A stretch of 64,000 nucleotides of DNA from the NCBI GenBank assembly GCA_022539475.1, contig VCMS01000075.1, positions 1-64,000 on the forward strand, in the 5' to 3' direction. Positions 1 to 9,599 of the stretch are shown here, in pieces (positions within the stretch are counted from its first letter, which is position 1; each line of letters starts with the position of its first letter). The notes beneath the pieces were generated by a model. The model saw only the letters and a program-made list of their open reading frames with translations, was not told where the DNA came from and made no database searches. This stretch comes from Gracilaria domingensis. Lineage: Eukaryota; Rhodophyta; Florideophyceae; Gracilariales; Gracilariaceae. The translations under genes and the position numbers were made by a program.

Positions 1-54
1 ATGACGGGATAGTGTCACTAAGGTGACGCGTGGTACAGAAGTGCCTGGGAGGAG

Positions 55-327
55 TGTTTTGGGAGGTCCTCCGGAGGGTGCCAGAAGTGGCCAGCAACGT
101 GCCCCGGCGGGGGGGTCGGTGGTGTTAGGGGTAGGTACCCCTAACACGGATGGAACCCCCGCCCGCGGGCACGTTTTGGGCGATTTTTTTGAAAAATGTG
201 CGAATTTTATGCCCCGGCGGGGGGGTTCCGGTCGTGTTAGTACCTAACCCTAACACGACCGCACCCTCCCCCGCCCGTGGGCACGTTCTGGCCACATTCT
301 GGTGCCTTCCCGGGACCTCGCAAAACA
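55..327. repeat. GC-rich foldback repeat, copy A
   Basis: The segment is an overall inverted repeat. Its left edge (GTTTTGGGAGGTC, about 56-68) pairs with GACCTCGCAAAAC at 314-326, and further inside lie short palindromes built on GTGTTAGGGGTAG and its complement (about 122-147) and GTGTTAG (about 233-257). Poly-C/G tracts followed by GCCCGCGGGCACGTT separate the palindromes. A second copy lies at 30362-30836. No ORF in it is convincing. The structure suggests a non-autonomous foldback element or MITE; which transposase mobilises it is unknown. Confidence 0.65.
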
Positions 328-707
328 CGCCGCCGCGCAGTGATTTCGCTACACCCGGCCGCCGGTACGTTGGCCGCCGCTGTCACGTGTATTTGCGGGA
401 GTAGGCTGTACATGGAAGTGAATGAGTGTACTCTTGACTACTATGCAAAGCATTTGAAGAGCATGATTGAGAACGCGACCATTGCTCGCGTGAGTCATCA
501 TTGCGCGAACTCCACGACTCTAAAGCGTACAATCAGTGTGCGAGCGGCCACGGACAGGACACGGACGAGACTGGCAGTGCGCTGGGAGGAGCTGCCGAAA
601 GCGGGGGTGCCCAGCGTAAGTCGCCATTTAAAGGCTCGCCTCCGTTTTGTATCGTCCAGAGCGAGCGTATTGTTGATATACACCTTTCACTGCAATAGCT
701 GTTCAAC
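328..707. other. Non-coding stretch upstream of the ParB/oxygenase gene
   Basis: Short overlapping frames exist on both strands but none has recognisable motifs or a sustained coding signature. The segment probably holds the 5' region of the gene that begins at 708. No clear TATA box was identified. Confidence 0.3.
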
Positions 708-1621
708 ATGAAGCCAACTCGTGTTCGAAAGCGTACGCAAAGCGTGACTCCTCGCACTCGGCGGAGCACTCGATTATTGCAAGGTGGAATGCGGGTTTCT
801 CTGCAGATGGATATTGAGATGAAGGAAAGGTGATAGTCGGGGAAGCGTTGTTGCATGGAATTGGAAGTGTTCTACGCCGCGAGTTGCACGGGAAGCAATT
901 GGACCCAGGTCTTGTGGTGGTTCATAATATTCTCATCAGTCGAAGCGGTCAGACGTTCTACCCTTACCGGGCGGAGGGCCTGGATCTTCCACAATATATC
1001 CAGGATCTCCGGACGGCCGCTCCTTGGGATGAGAAAATGATGGAACCGGTGGCAGCCAGCATTCCGGCGTCGAAGCGAGGAACGGTGAGCGCTATGAGTG
1101 AGGTGATGACGCCGACAAGCCGCACGGAGCCAATTCGAAGTTCATCAACACCGAGAGGTAGCGCATCAGTAGCACCTCCGCGGGCAGGTCCGTCGTCTTT
1201 ACGAAGCGGTCTATGGAGACGAGAGCATCCCCAGCTACGAAGCGGACAGGTCAAACAAAGTCTACCTCCGCTACGAAGCCCACTGCGTCGAAAAGGGCTT
1301 CTCCTGCGATGAATCAGACCGTCGACACAAGGGAACTTCTGCGTCGAAACAGACGGTTCAGCAGGGACGGCTGTGCAAGAGGAGGAAGATGAGATCATGA
1401 AAGGTCCCCTTCCAGACGCGGATGCGCAATCCGCGCAAGGAGCTGGTCCATCTGTACCCCAAACTGCACCAGAAACTGCGGAGCAGCAGGACGATGACGT
1501 TGTGTTCTGTCCGCAAGAATGGCACGTTCAAGTGTTTCTGGCGAGCGGTCTGGAACACAAGGGACACCTACTCGGAGCAAGACGTACAGACGAATTCGTC
1601 AGAAGGTACCAAAGGTGAACC

Positions 1622-2102
1622 TCAATCATACCGGATGGTTGTTGTTACTGTTGACATCACTCTGGTGGACACTCCGCCCAATTTACTCCGTGGAGTAAGT
1701 AAACGCCACGTTGAAGCCCTTGTGAAGAGTATGGAGGAGCGGGGGATATTGCAGTCGATGGGTTCTCCAGTGGTGGCCTTACAAGATGCTACTACGGGAG
1801 AGAGGGATACTGACAAGGGACGCCTAACGAAGAAGTGCTTCATTGTAGATGGTTTGCATCGTCTGAAAGCTATACAATATTTGGCAGCGACTGGTGCACC
1901 GAAGTGGAAGCGATTAGCCAAGTTTTGGCGTTGCAATCTGCTGATACGAAGAGATGGGAGGCCCATTGGGATGAAGGAATTGTTATGTGTTGCTTCGTAC
2001 CTCAATGAGTCGACGAGTACCATGCGAAGGATGATGTTTGCAGACAAGATACACTCTATAGTTAGTGTGGTCGCCATTCTAATTGAAGATGTTGAGGGGT
2101 GA
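1622..2102 (+). other. ParB-like nuclease/sulfiredoxin-fold domain within the 708-4614 gene
   Basis: The frame reads a beta-strand (VVVTVDITLVDTPPNLLRG), then a helix carrying RHVEALVKSMEERGI, and after a variable insert the signature CFIVDGLHRLKAIQYL, equivalent to the ParB motif G-x-HR. In the ParB/sulfiredoxin fold this motif binds nucleotide or phosphate, and domains of this type occur in chromosome partition proteins, nucleases and DNA-modification enzymes. The order VxIxxI, helix, DGxHR matches the family. The domain ends near SIVSVVAILIEDVEG, where the reading frame changes. A nucleic-acid-directed role is inferred, not shown. Confidence 0.62.
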
Positions 2103-3509
2103 CGCCGGCAGACGTGGATCCTGCAGAAGTGACAGAAGTGTTGAAGGAGAGCCAACTGATTGGGACTGTGCAAGAGCGTCAGTACCTGAGATATGCCAAT
2201 GTCGCCCTGCAACTCATGTCTCGTGAGGGAATGCTGGCCCATTTCGAGGATATATGTGAGACTGTGAGTGACATAGGTCTCACACATCTGTCCCATACTC
2301 CGCTATATGTTTTGGATGCCGAGGAGTTTTCCTTCATTCTTGATTGTCTTCAGATGTTTCTATTGAAGGGCAAGTCGACGAAGACAAAGCAATGGAAAAG
2401 CTTTGAGGAGGTTCGAGGTTTCTTTTATGATAGAGCAGTGTCTCTGTTCCGCGCGGCTAGAGCAGTGAGGAATGAACTGAACGAGGAAGAGTCCATGGAA
2501 GTGTTCCTGAAACGCGAAGTCAGTCTTTCTGCTCCATCGAATGAAGATGACGTTGAAGACCCAGACAACAACGCAGCTGTGTATCAGTTCCTTTTGGGAC
2601 AAGTTGTGAACTTCAACACTTTGCCGCGTGTTCGGAGCAGGACGAACTCAATTAGAACTGCCACGACTTCCGTTCAGAATCGATTGCGGACGATGCTCAA
2701 GGTAATTCCGCCCCCGCACCAGTGAAGCAGTCCGTGACGAAGAGGAGGACTCCCGCTGCTGCTGCTGCAACATCTGCCAGTGAAGAAGGGGAGCCGCGAA
2801 GAAGTGCACGAGAACGGGCGCAGGTGAGTTATAGGGAAATTGAGCACGGCCGAAATCGAGGTGCCATAGAAGTTCTGGATAGCTCTGAAGAAGAACAGCG
2901 GGCTCCGCCGAGGAAGAAACGGAGAAAGACTTTCACACAACAGATGAGATCTACTCTGAACAGCATGACACCGGATGACCTGATGTCTCAACTAAATGAA
3001 CATGTGCTGAGAGGAAGGTCGATGAAGGTTCAGTTCGTGGCATTGGGAGAGGGAGCGAATGCAGAGAACGCAGGCAGTTCTGCATTTGTGGATGACGATG
3101 AGCTTCTTTCTGTGACAGTTCCACGGGTTGTCACCGTCGAGAAAGATGCTGCGCCAGACGATCAGCAAGAGACAGGTGGGGGGTCATTTGATGACGAGTT
3201 ACCTACAGCTCTTCCGGAATCTGAGGAGCACGGACTTGTTCGAGGTGACCCATATGATGGCCCACCGAACCCATCATGGTGCGGGTATGCCAGGCTGAGA
3301 CCGCAGGAATGGCAAGGGAAGAACGTAATTGAGCACAAGGACCCCTGGCTCAGAGTCATTCACTTGCCGAAGGGACATAGGTCGGAGCTGCTAAGTGTCT
3401 CGAATCTCAGAGATGTACACCATCTTGTCTTTTGGCACGCTGCAAGGGCTGAACATCGCCTACGGGCGGAGACATTTGGTATGCAGTATCCCGTACTCGA
3501 CCGACAGGT

Positions 3510-4614
3510 ATGGATGATGAAGAGGTGCTGTGGGTTGCTGCGAAGGAGCATGACGAATTTGGGCAAATGTTCTTCGCCCGAATGCAAGCTGAGCTAAGGC
3601 AGAATGGATATTGCGTGCTTGATGGCTTTGCGACGGATAATGGTGTCCCTAAATGGGAGGAGTTGGAAGAAGTTCGGGAGTTCGGAGATGTGTCGGGGAA
3701 GTTGGTGGACTTCTTCGAGAATGAGTATGGAGCGATGCCGGATATACGGAAAGGAGAGGAACAGAAGTCGTTTGTTCAAATAATCAACGATGATGAAGGA
3801 TGGAAGGACGGTAGCGATGGACCATTTGAGGGGAGAGTGATGTCGACACGTTGGGGTACGGTGGAGAAGCCGGAGGATAATGAGGAGCTCAGGTGGGTTG
3901 TAAGGTCGCGTGCTTTACTTGATGTTCGAATGGGTACAATTGCTGCGGCTTTGGGACTATGGGACAATGAAAGGGAAGCTGTGAAGATGTACACTCCGAA
4001 AACTGGTGGTCGATTTCTGGGACGACGAGAAAGTGCAAGCGCCAGACGCTGCACACCGACTTCAGTGGTCTGGTTACGAAGGAAACAATGAATACTGGCA
4101 ACCCCGGATACTTTGTAATGGCCTCTGGGAAAGACGGCTTTCCTCTCTGGGTGAGCGCTGGAAGCCATCAACTGTGGGGATGAACAACCAACAGTTGCGA
4201 GTGATGTCGGAGGTGTATCCAGCGAAGAAGATAATCATCCCACCGTACTCTGTATTCGTGGGCCGTGGTGATGTGACACATGCTGGAGCAAGTGGGAAGG
4301 ACAAGGTGGATAGGCACGAGTCTATGGATTTGCTGGTTAGATACCACATGTACATGGTACCAGAGGGCTACGCACTACCTGATGCTGTTCATCGGGTGCG
4401 GGATTTCCGACCCACGTTTGTCAATGGTGACGAGGAGGAGGAGGCGGAGGATGAACTGTTGTCCGATAAGGAGGGTGGGGCGGTTGACATGGACGAAGAC
4501 CAAGTGGTCGTGGAGATTGGTGTGGAAGCGGACGCCGGTAGAACCGAAGTGCTCGAGAGTAGTAGTGATGACGATTTGCCAATAATGAGGCTGCGAGCGC
4601 CTCGAAGTGGATGA
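3510..4614 (+). pseudogene. 2OG-Fe(II) dioxygenase domain of the 708-4614 gene
   Basis: All elements of the double-stranded beta-helix active site can be read, but in three frames. RQTLHTDF (HxD at 4052-4060) lies in the middle frame, followed by NPGYFVMASGKDGFPLW and SAGSH. The distal His is in VTHAGA (4279-4281) and the 2OG-binding Arg in RYHMYM (4339-4341), both in the last frame. The N-terminal part (RMQAELRQNGYCVLDGF) resembles the start of many protist and viral oxygenases of this superfamily, which hydroxylate nucleic acids, proteins or small molecules. Frameshifts at about 4020 and 4180 separate HxD from the flanking parts, so no functional enzyme could be made from this sequence as given. 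Confidence 0.68.
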
Positions 4615-4950
4615 GAATGAGATGATTAGTAAATTATGTGTGTCTTGCCAGTATTAAGAGTAGTATACTATTACAAGGCTATACATATGAACATAGAAAA
4701 GGTGCGGCAGGCTGGTAATTGAACAAATGTCAAACGTCTTTGGTCCAGTTGCGTCTAATTGCAACATGCCAAATGCTCGGTATCGTTAACACCATTGGTG
4801 GCACCATTCAATTCGCAATTGAACATGTAGCGTCCTAACACTTCTGAAACTGCACTTAAGGTTGCTTTTAAGAGAAGTATGAAACTGAGAAGTCTATACA
4901 GTTCCTGTCTATGCGGTACTTGTGGCAGTATGGTGACTGTATCCGGAAAA
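4615..4950. other. Intergenic, nothing recognised
   Basis: AT-rich sequence between the oxygenase stop and the first HAD gene. No ORF, repeat or RNA gene could be supported. Confidence 0.3.
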
Positions 4951-5791
4951 ATGGCAGAGGAACAGAGAGACTTGGCGGAAATTTCACCAAATACCTTGTC
5001 TAAGTTCATATATGCCAATGGTTACGGTATATTAAGTTCCGTTGATGGAACGTTGAGAAGAGAAGGAGAGTCAATTCCAGAAGAAGTTGTGAAGTGTATG
5101 AAGTTCATTGACGAACGTGTTGGTTTCGGACTTGTCACAGGGGGTGATGTGGGCGACGTGGAGGGGAAAATGGAAGGACTCGGAGACTATAAGTTTGGTT
5201 TCTCGGCGAATCATGGAGCTTTCCTGCGTTTCTCTGACGAGAGGGAAATTAAGGGTGCATTCAATGATCACACCCTTGACCACACTGTTGACGGACTACT
5301 GTTCCTGGCAAGGGATTTGAATAGGAGGCATGGTATTGTGAATGATGATGACAAGGGGTTCGTGGAGACCAGAAGTGATAGTGGCCTTCCCAATTTCGTG
5401 TACAACAAACTGTGGCAGTGGAAAGAAGAAGTGGATTCTGCTATTGGGGACCTGTTGCAGAAGATGGATGCGTTTGTTATCTATCGCGGCGATAAAAGTT
5501 GCGAAATTGTGGACAAGCGATACACAAAAAGGAAGCAGAGGAGAAAATCTTGTGGATAATGAACCGAGATTTATTGATACGGATGACGTCGTGACGTTCG
5601 GAAGTGCTTTGAGCGACGGGCCTTTGCATGAGGTAGGCGTGTACGGCGTTCACGTCAAAGAAGATTGTATCCCGGGTGGAGTACACAACCTGTTCGAAAG
5701 CGTGGAGGATGTACATTCGACAATTATGTTGGTGGCTCTGTTGTACGGCTACGAGGAAAAGCAGCACGATGAAAACCACCATGATTCATAA
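4951..5791 (+). pseudogene. HAD-superfamily phosphatase paralogue, inactivated
   Basis: The sequence aligns along its length with the minus-strand gene at 5844-6716. Motif I reads SSVDGT where the paralogue reads SDVDGT, so the nucleophilic Asp is replaced by Ser. Motif II (GLVTGGD) and the C-terminal motif (FGSALSDGPLHE) remain recognisable, but the Asn of the ND pair has become Ser. A frame change in the run of five A at about 5524-5528 separates RYT from GENLVDNEPRF. The ATG at 4951 (MAEEQRDL) aligns with the paralogue start; an in-frame ATG lies upstream at 4879. HAD enzymes hydrolyse phosphoesters with that Asp, so this copy should be catalytically dead even without the frameshift. Confidence 0.7.
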
Positions 5792-5843
5792 AAGGGTATT
5801 GAGATATATACGACACCTTTATTACTGAGATCTCATATCATAG

Positions 5844-6716
5844 CTAAGTAGTAAAGGCATCGTAGCACTTGAAACTAATTCCAAGAGCATTTCTAAACCA
5901 TTGACACTTGCATTTTCTGTACCCGTACAGTTCTGCCACCCTTCTGATGGTCTGATGCACGTCCTCCACCCCATCAACAAGATATGTTACCGCTGGTGGA
6001 GGGTCGTCTCCCTTCACATGAACTGCGAGGGTTGCCATTTCATATAGAGGACCATCATTGGAAGCATTCCCGAAAGCAACGATTAAATGTGTGTCGAACT
6101 GGGGGTCGTTTTCAACCAAGGCTAGCGCCCCACTATTTTTCGTGAAACGAATGTCCCCTATGTCACAGTTTTCATCTTGAGGGTACGCAACCAGGTTCGG
6201 AAAGGATGTCAACACTTTTGAAATACCGGAGTTAGCTTCTGTTTTCCACTTCGACAGTCCATTGTACGTGAAGTTAGGGAGTCCACTGTCTTTTCTAGTG
6301 CTCACCACTGCTTGTTGACGCTCTTCGTGAAGTCCGTGCGATTCATTTAAGGAGGGTGCAAGTCTCTCAAGTTCGGCTGCACATCTTTCGTAGCCTTCCC
6401 TATCAAGGTCTTGATCAATTTCGGTACCATTGGATAATCTCACCCGTGCGCCTTGGTTTCCAGAGATGCCAAAAGTGTAGCCACCCAGGTGCTCCATGAA
6501 ACTCTCGGCATCCTCTATATCTCGCCCAGTAGCAATTCCGAAACCAACGCGTGCATTGATGTACTTCATGCATTTGACTGTTTCGGCAAGAATGTTCTCC
6601 CCAGCTCTTTTCAGAGTACCGTCAACATCACTAATCACGGCGTAGCCATTTTCGAATATTTCGTTAGCCAGCTGCTGAGGAGTTACTTCTTGGGCTCTAA
6701 CTTCTGAGTTATACAT
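5844..6716 (-). CDS. HAD-superfamily hydrolase (Cof/sucrose-phosphatase-like, type IIB)
   Basis: An uninterrupted frame of 290 residues carries the HAD signatures in order: motif I SDVDGTLKRAG near residue 25, motif II GIATGRD near 60, SGNQGARVRL typical of type IIB caps, and motif IV FGNASNDGPLYE near 220. The family dephosphorylates sugar phosphates or related metabolites through an aspartyl-phosphate. The start was placed at the ATG at 6716 (MYNSEVRAQEV) because similarity with the inverted paralogue begins just after it; an in-frame ATG 26 codons upstream is possible. It is arranged tail-to-tail with the paralogue, 52 bp apart, which points to an inverted duplication. The substrate cannot be told from sequence. 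Confidence 0.72.
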   Translation of the reverse strand: MYNSEVRAQEVTPQQLANEIFENGYAVISDVDGTLKRAGENILAETVKCMKYINARVGFGIATGRDIEDAESFMEHLGGYTFGISGNQGARVRLSNGTEIDQDLDREGYERCAAELERLAPSLNESHGLHEERQQAVVSTRKDSGLPNFTYNGLSKWKTEANSGISKVLTSFPNLVAYPQDENCDIGDIRFTKNSGALALVENDPQFDTHLIVAFGNASNDGPLYEMATLAVHVKGDDPPPAVTYLVDGVEDVHQTIRRVAELYGYRKCKCQWFRNALGISFKCYDAFTT

Positions 6717-6794
6717 GTTTTGAAAGCTTTCGAAAGGGTTCGTTTTGCAAATGGGTGTGGGTATACGAATGAGAAGGATGTGAGTGATGGTCAC

Positions 6795-7343
6795 AAGGTG
6801 TTTCGTAGTATAAAAAGAGTCTAAGAACGACCATATACGGGTATTGTAGTACTGTTTTAAAACGTTACTAGGAGGAGAAGTTTTTGCATCGATTTGAAGT
6901 AAAGAAAGGATGATTTAGTCATAAATTATATGTACGGGTTCAAGTGGGTAAAGAAAACTGTAAATATCTTTGACATGAGCTTAGAAATCAAGAAGAGTAA
7001 AACAACCTCCATTACGGGTTGAAACCCATAAAAGGTTTACCTTACTTTATACGGGTGCCCCAAGTAATGCAAACGCTTAGTTCTTCAGAAATATCACAAT
7101 TTTTGTACTTGTTTCGTTACTAGTATCGTGCACTTTAATGATATGGAATGACCATTTTCTATCTAGCAAAATCTTAGCGAAGTATTAGTGATAAGGGATG
7201 TAGGATTTAAAGGGGCATATTTGAACCACAGAAGGACGAACAATATAAGTAATGTAATAGGAACAGGTCATTTCGATAAAGTAACTTTTATGTTTAACTG
7301 TCTCTAAAAGGTTTACAACACCGAAAAGTCATGTGTTCTAACC
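6795..7343. other. AT-rich intergenic region, nothing recognised
   Basis: This gene-less interval separates the starts and stops of two minus-strand genes. No repeats, hairpins or ORFs of note were seen. It should contain the promoter of the HAD gene at 5844-6716. Confidence 0.3.
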
Positions 7344-8246
7344 TCAAAGCTGGACGAATGGGGAGGGGGATAACTTTTCCTTAACAACGTTGACGTAGTT
7401 TGCATGAAAAGGAGCGGGGTCACCGCCTACAATGTTTCTTTCTTGGCGGGAAAAGTCGTAGAAGTACGCGTTCCTAAACTGAAAGTCGGAGAAAGAAGTA
7501 GGGAAGCCAACGAGAGTTTTCCCATATGCAAGAAGTCGCCCAACGGTCTCTTCCAGGTTGAAAGTAGTACCTGTCTTAGGCGAAAATATCTTCAACAGCT
7601 TTTTCATTATTGTGAGCACAACCGTACTGCACTCCGTAGCGACTACGTCCATAGGAATGAAACCTCTTGAGGCCCCGACGATGTTGAACGCTGATAGCCA
7701 CACGAGCTTCTCATAATAGCTTACGAGAAATGTGTCTTCGTCGACAACCCCGCAAGTGAGACCCATAGACCTAAACCTGTCTGCAACGTTGGAGGCCCAC
7801 TTTCCTGTTGCGACAGTGAGACCATCCGGACTTTGAGGAGTGACACCATCCTGCGGAGCTGCGTTTCTTGAGGGGACACCAACGTATAGGACAACTTTTG
7901 AACATTTGTCCACACCGAGCTTCGAAACCAATGGTATGATGTCTCCATTCTGGAAGAAAGCGAGATTCTCTCTGAGCGAATAAGGGCAAGCCTGAATTAC
8001 GGTCTCCAGGGTGTTCGTTCTTCCACAAACTAGTATCGGTACATCAAAAAGATGAGAGGTAGCAGCCACGCTGCAGAATTCTTGTGCGGAAATGACCGTA
8101 TCTTCTTCGTTCGCCAGCATGGTACCTATACGCCCCCTTCCAGCAATAACGGCCCGAGTCCTTCGGGCGGGAGATGAGGCCTGACGGACGTCAGAGTATC
8201 TGGGACTCGGAGGCGGAGTGGGAGGCATGTCGGACTGGGAGTTCAT
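7344..8246 (-). CDS. Ketopantoate reductase-like (ApbA/PanE family) oxidoreductase
   Basis: The frame encodes 300 residues. After a Pro/Ser-rich leader (MPPTPPPSPRYSD) comes a Rossmann start RAVIAGRGRIGTML, in which GRGRIG stands for the nucleotide-binding GxGxxG. The next parts follow the family pattern: PILVCGRTN, then LAFFQNGD, equivalent to the conserved QNG, and in the C-terminal half YEKLVWLSAFNIVGA, which resembles the conserved Lys-Asn helix. Known members reduce 2-dehydropantoate with NADPH, but many paralogues have other substrates. The ATG at 8246 was chosen. The frame stays open 67 codons further to 8447 with a Ser-rich, basic stretch that could be a transit peptide or simply 5' UTR. 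The frame is intact, which is rare in this window. Confidence 0.5.
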   Translation of the reverse strand: MNSQSDMPPTPPPSPRYSDVRQASSPARRTRAVIAGRGRIGTMLANEEDTVISAQEFCSVAATSHLFDVPILVCGRTNTLETVIQACPYSLRENLAFFQNGDIIPLVSKLGVDKCSKVVLYVGVPSRNAAPQDGVTPQSPDGLTVATGKWASNVADRFRSMGLTCGVVDEDTFLVSYYEKLVWLSAFNIVGASRGFIPMDVVATECSTVVLTIMKKLLKIFSPKTGTTFNLEETVGRLLAYGKTLVGFPTSFSDFQFRNAYFYDFSRQERNIVGGDPAPFHANYVNVVKEKLSPSPFVQL

Positions 8247-8643
8247 TGCAAGTGTTCGAATGTTTTTGTGTGACGATAGAATTGGAAGATGGGGCGGAGA
8301 ACTGCTGGGGTAAAGCGTGATACTTAAGTAAAAACGGTTGGGAAGCGCAGAACGGGAACATGGTTCACTTTGTGAAAGTGAGCGAAATGTATGATATGTG
8401 ATTGTACTGAATGAATGATAGGGCTTGTATGAGACGACAAGCCACAAAGTGTGATGATGTTTTATGAAAAGTAGGTGGAAGAGTAGAAAGTGTGCAATGA
8501 ATGAAACTGATTTCGAACCTGAGTTGTAAAGTAGTTGTAAAGTACGAGTTACGGGGAGCTTGAATACAGGATGAAAGGAGCCATTTTGGCTTCATAAATG
8601 ACGTGAACGGGTTCTATAGCTTCACTTGGATTGCCATAATTAA

Positions 8644-8964
8644 AAGGATGGAGTTGGATTGCGCCCGAATACGTCTATAAAGGTCGTAGAAGCACTTATG
8701 AAGGAAGGAGTTGTAGACATGTTATTGTTGATGACGGTGGAGCCAGGGTTTGGAGGACAGGCGTTTATGGAGGGTGTTCTTGACAAGGTGCGACATGCAA
8801 GGGAGTTGTACCCAAGAATAGGGATACAGGTGGATGGGGGTATTGGACTGAGTACTGTGAAAGCAGTAGTGAAGGCCGGTGCAAACATTTCAGTTGCAGG
8901 ATCTACCATCTTTGGCTCGAGTAACCCAGCTCATGTCATAGCTGGTTTTCGAAAGGTTGGTTAG
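8644..8964 (+). pseudogene. rpe: 3' fragment of ribulose-phosphate 3-epimerase
   Basis: About 106 residues match the C-terminal half of the TIM-barrel epimerase: GLRPNTSIK (phosphate-side loop), LLLMTVEPGFGGQ with the family motif MTVEPGFGGQ, IQVDGGIG containing the catalytic Asp, and ISVAGSTIFGSSNP. The full enzyme is about 220-230 residues. An in-frame TAA at 8641 lies immediately upstream and no N-terminal half occurs on this strand before it, so this is a truncated copy or a last exon whose upstream exons lie elsewhere. The dinucleotide AG at 8645-8646 could be an acceptor, but the upstream 180 bp belong to the 5' side of the minus-strand reductase gene. The family interconverts ribulose-5-P and xylulose-5-P. 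Confidence 0.8.
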
Positions 8965-9033
8965 AGATAGTAGCATAAATTTTATTGTTTATTACATTGT
9001 AAGCTTTACGTGTTATCACCACTATATTCTCCG

Positions 9034-9400
9034 TCTCCATTGGAGATGTATTTCTCTTGTACCACAACCGGGAAAGGATGTGAGAGAACATAAATATATC
9101 CCCAGTGGACGCTGAGAGGGAGGATGAACTACTCTACGTGCTACCATTGTTACCCATCCGGTGTCGAGTGGTGACATATTCTTTTTTCTGTCACAACCCA
9201 CAAAGGATGTGACGGAAGAAGAACATGGCCCCAGTCGAGACAGAGGGTGAGCAACTCTAAGTACAATCACTAGTCCCTAGCTTGCCTCCACTGGCAATAT
9301 CTTCCTGTTTTGCTATAACCATCGAGTGGGGTTATGGTGGAAGAGAAAAATATCGCCGGTCGAGGCGAGGTGGGTGGGGACTATTTGAAGAGGGGACAGA
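9034..9400. repeat. Three imperfect tandem units of about 122 bp, each with a hairpin
   Basis: Units start near 9034, 9156 and 9279. Each has an inverted pair around a shared core: CACAACCGGGAAAGGATGTG in the first, CACAACCCACAAAGGATGTG in the second, ATAACCATCGAGTGGGGTTAT in part in the third. Each is followed by a CCAGTSGA-type block and a purine-rich run. The repeats lie immediately upstream of the coiled-coil gene at 9600. They could be promoter-proximal repeats or old foldback units. Confidence 0.5.
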
Positions 9401-9599
9401 GAGATGGCGCTTAAATAGTGGAAGGTGCGGAGGTGTACAGTAGATGTTTTGGCGGGAAATGGGATGAGGGAAACAGGGACAATCATGGTGCTGGATATAG
9501 CCCGTGGGGTTGGACAGTGGGGGTGGACAGCACAGTTTAGCTCGATTGCACTGTATCGCAGCGGAAACTTCGATCCAACTACTACTTCTCTTTCTGAAG

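Larger units (their letters stand above)
708..4614 (+). pseudogene. Frameshifted gene: basic N-terminus, ParB-like domain, 2OG-Fe(II) oxygenase
   Basis: Open segments follow one another without gaps but in changing frames: 708-833, 830-1618 (an in-frame TGA at 1310), about 1570-2102, 2099-2725, about 2620-3597, 3510-4020, 4022-4183 and 4180-4614. The short Arg-rich start (MKPTRVRKRTQ) leads into an unknown N-terminal part. A ParB-like domain, an alpha-helical segment, an acidic and basic linker with a KRRK-type nuclear signal, and an oxygenase domain then follow. An acidic tail rich in D, E and S ends at TGA 4612. Changes of frame do not coincide with GT-AG introns of usable length, so either the gene is dead or the assembly has indels. 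Treating all segments as one polypeptide is an inference from their order and tight abutment. I do not know an established family with this architecture. Confidence 0.6.

Noticed and set aside
2720-2740. Very short introns explaining frame changes in the ParB/oxygenase gene
   Set aside because: Candidate GT-AG pairs at the changes are about 21-45 bp, and some would remove conserved residues such as WVSAGSH; others do not change the phase.
8247-8447. Extra 67-residue N-terminus for the reductase-like gene as a transit peptide
   Set aside because: Possible from its Ser-rich basic composition, but a methionine just before the conserved part is simpler and there is no independent evidence.
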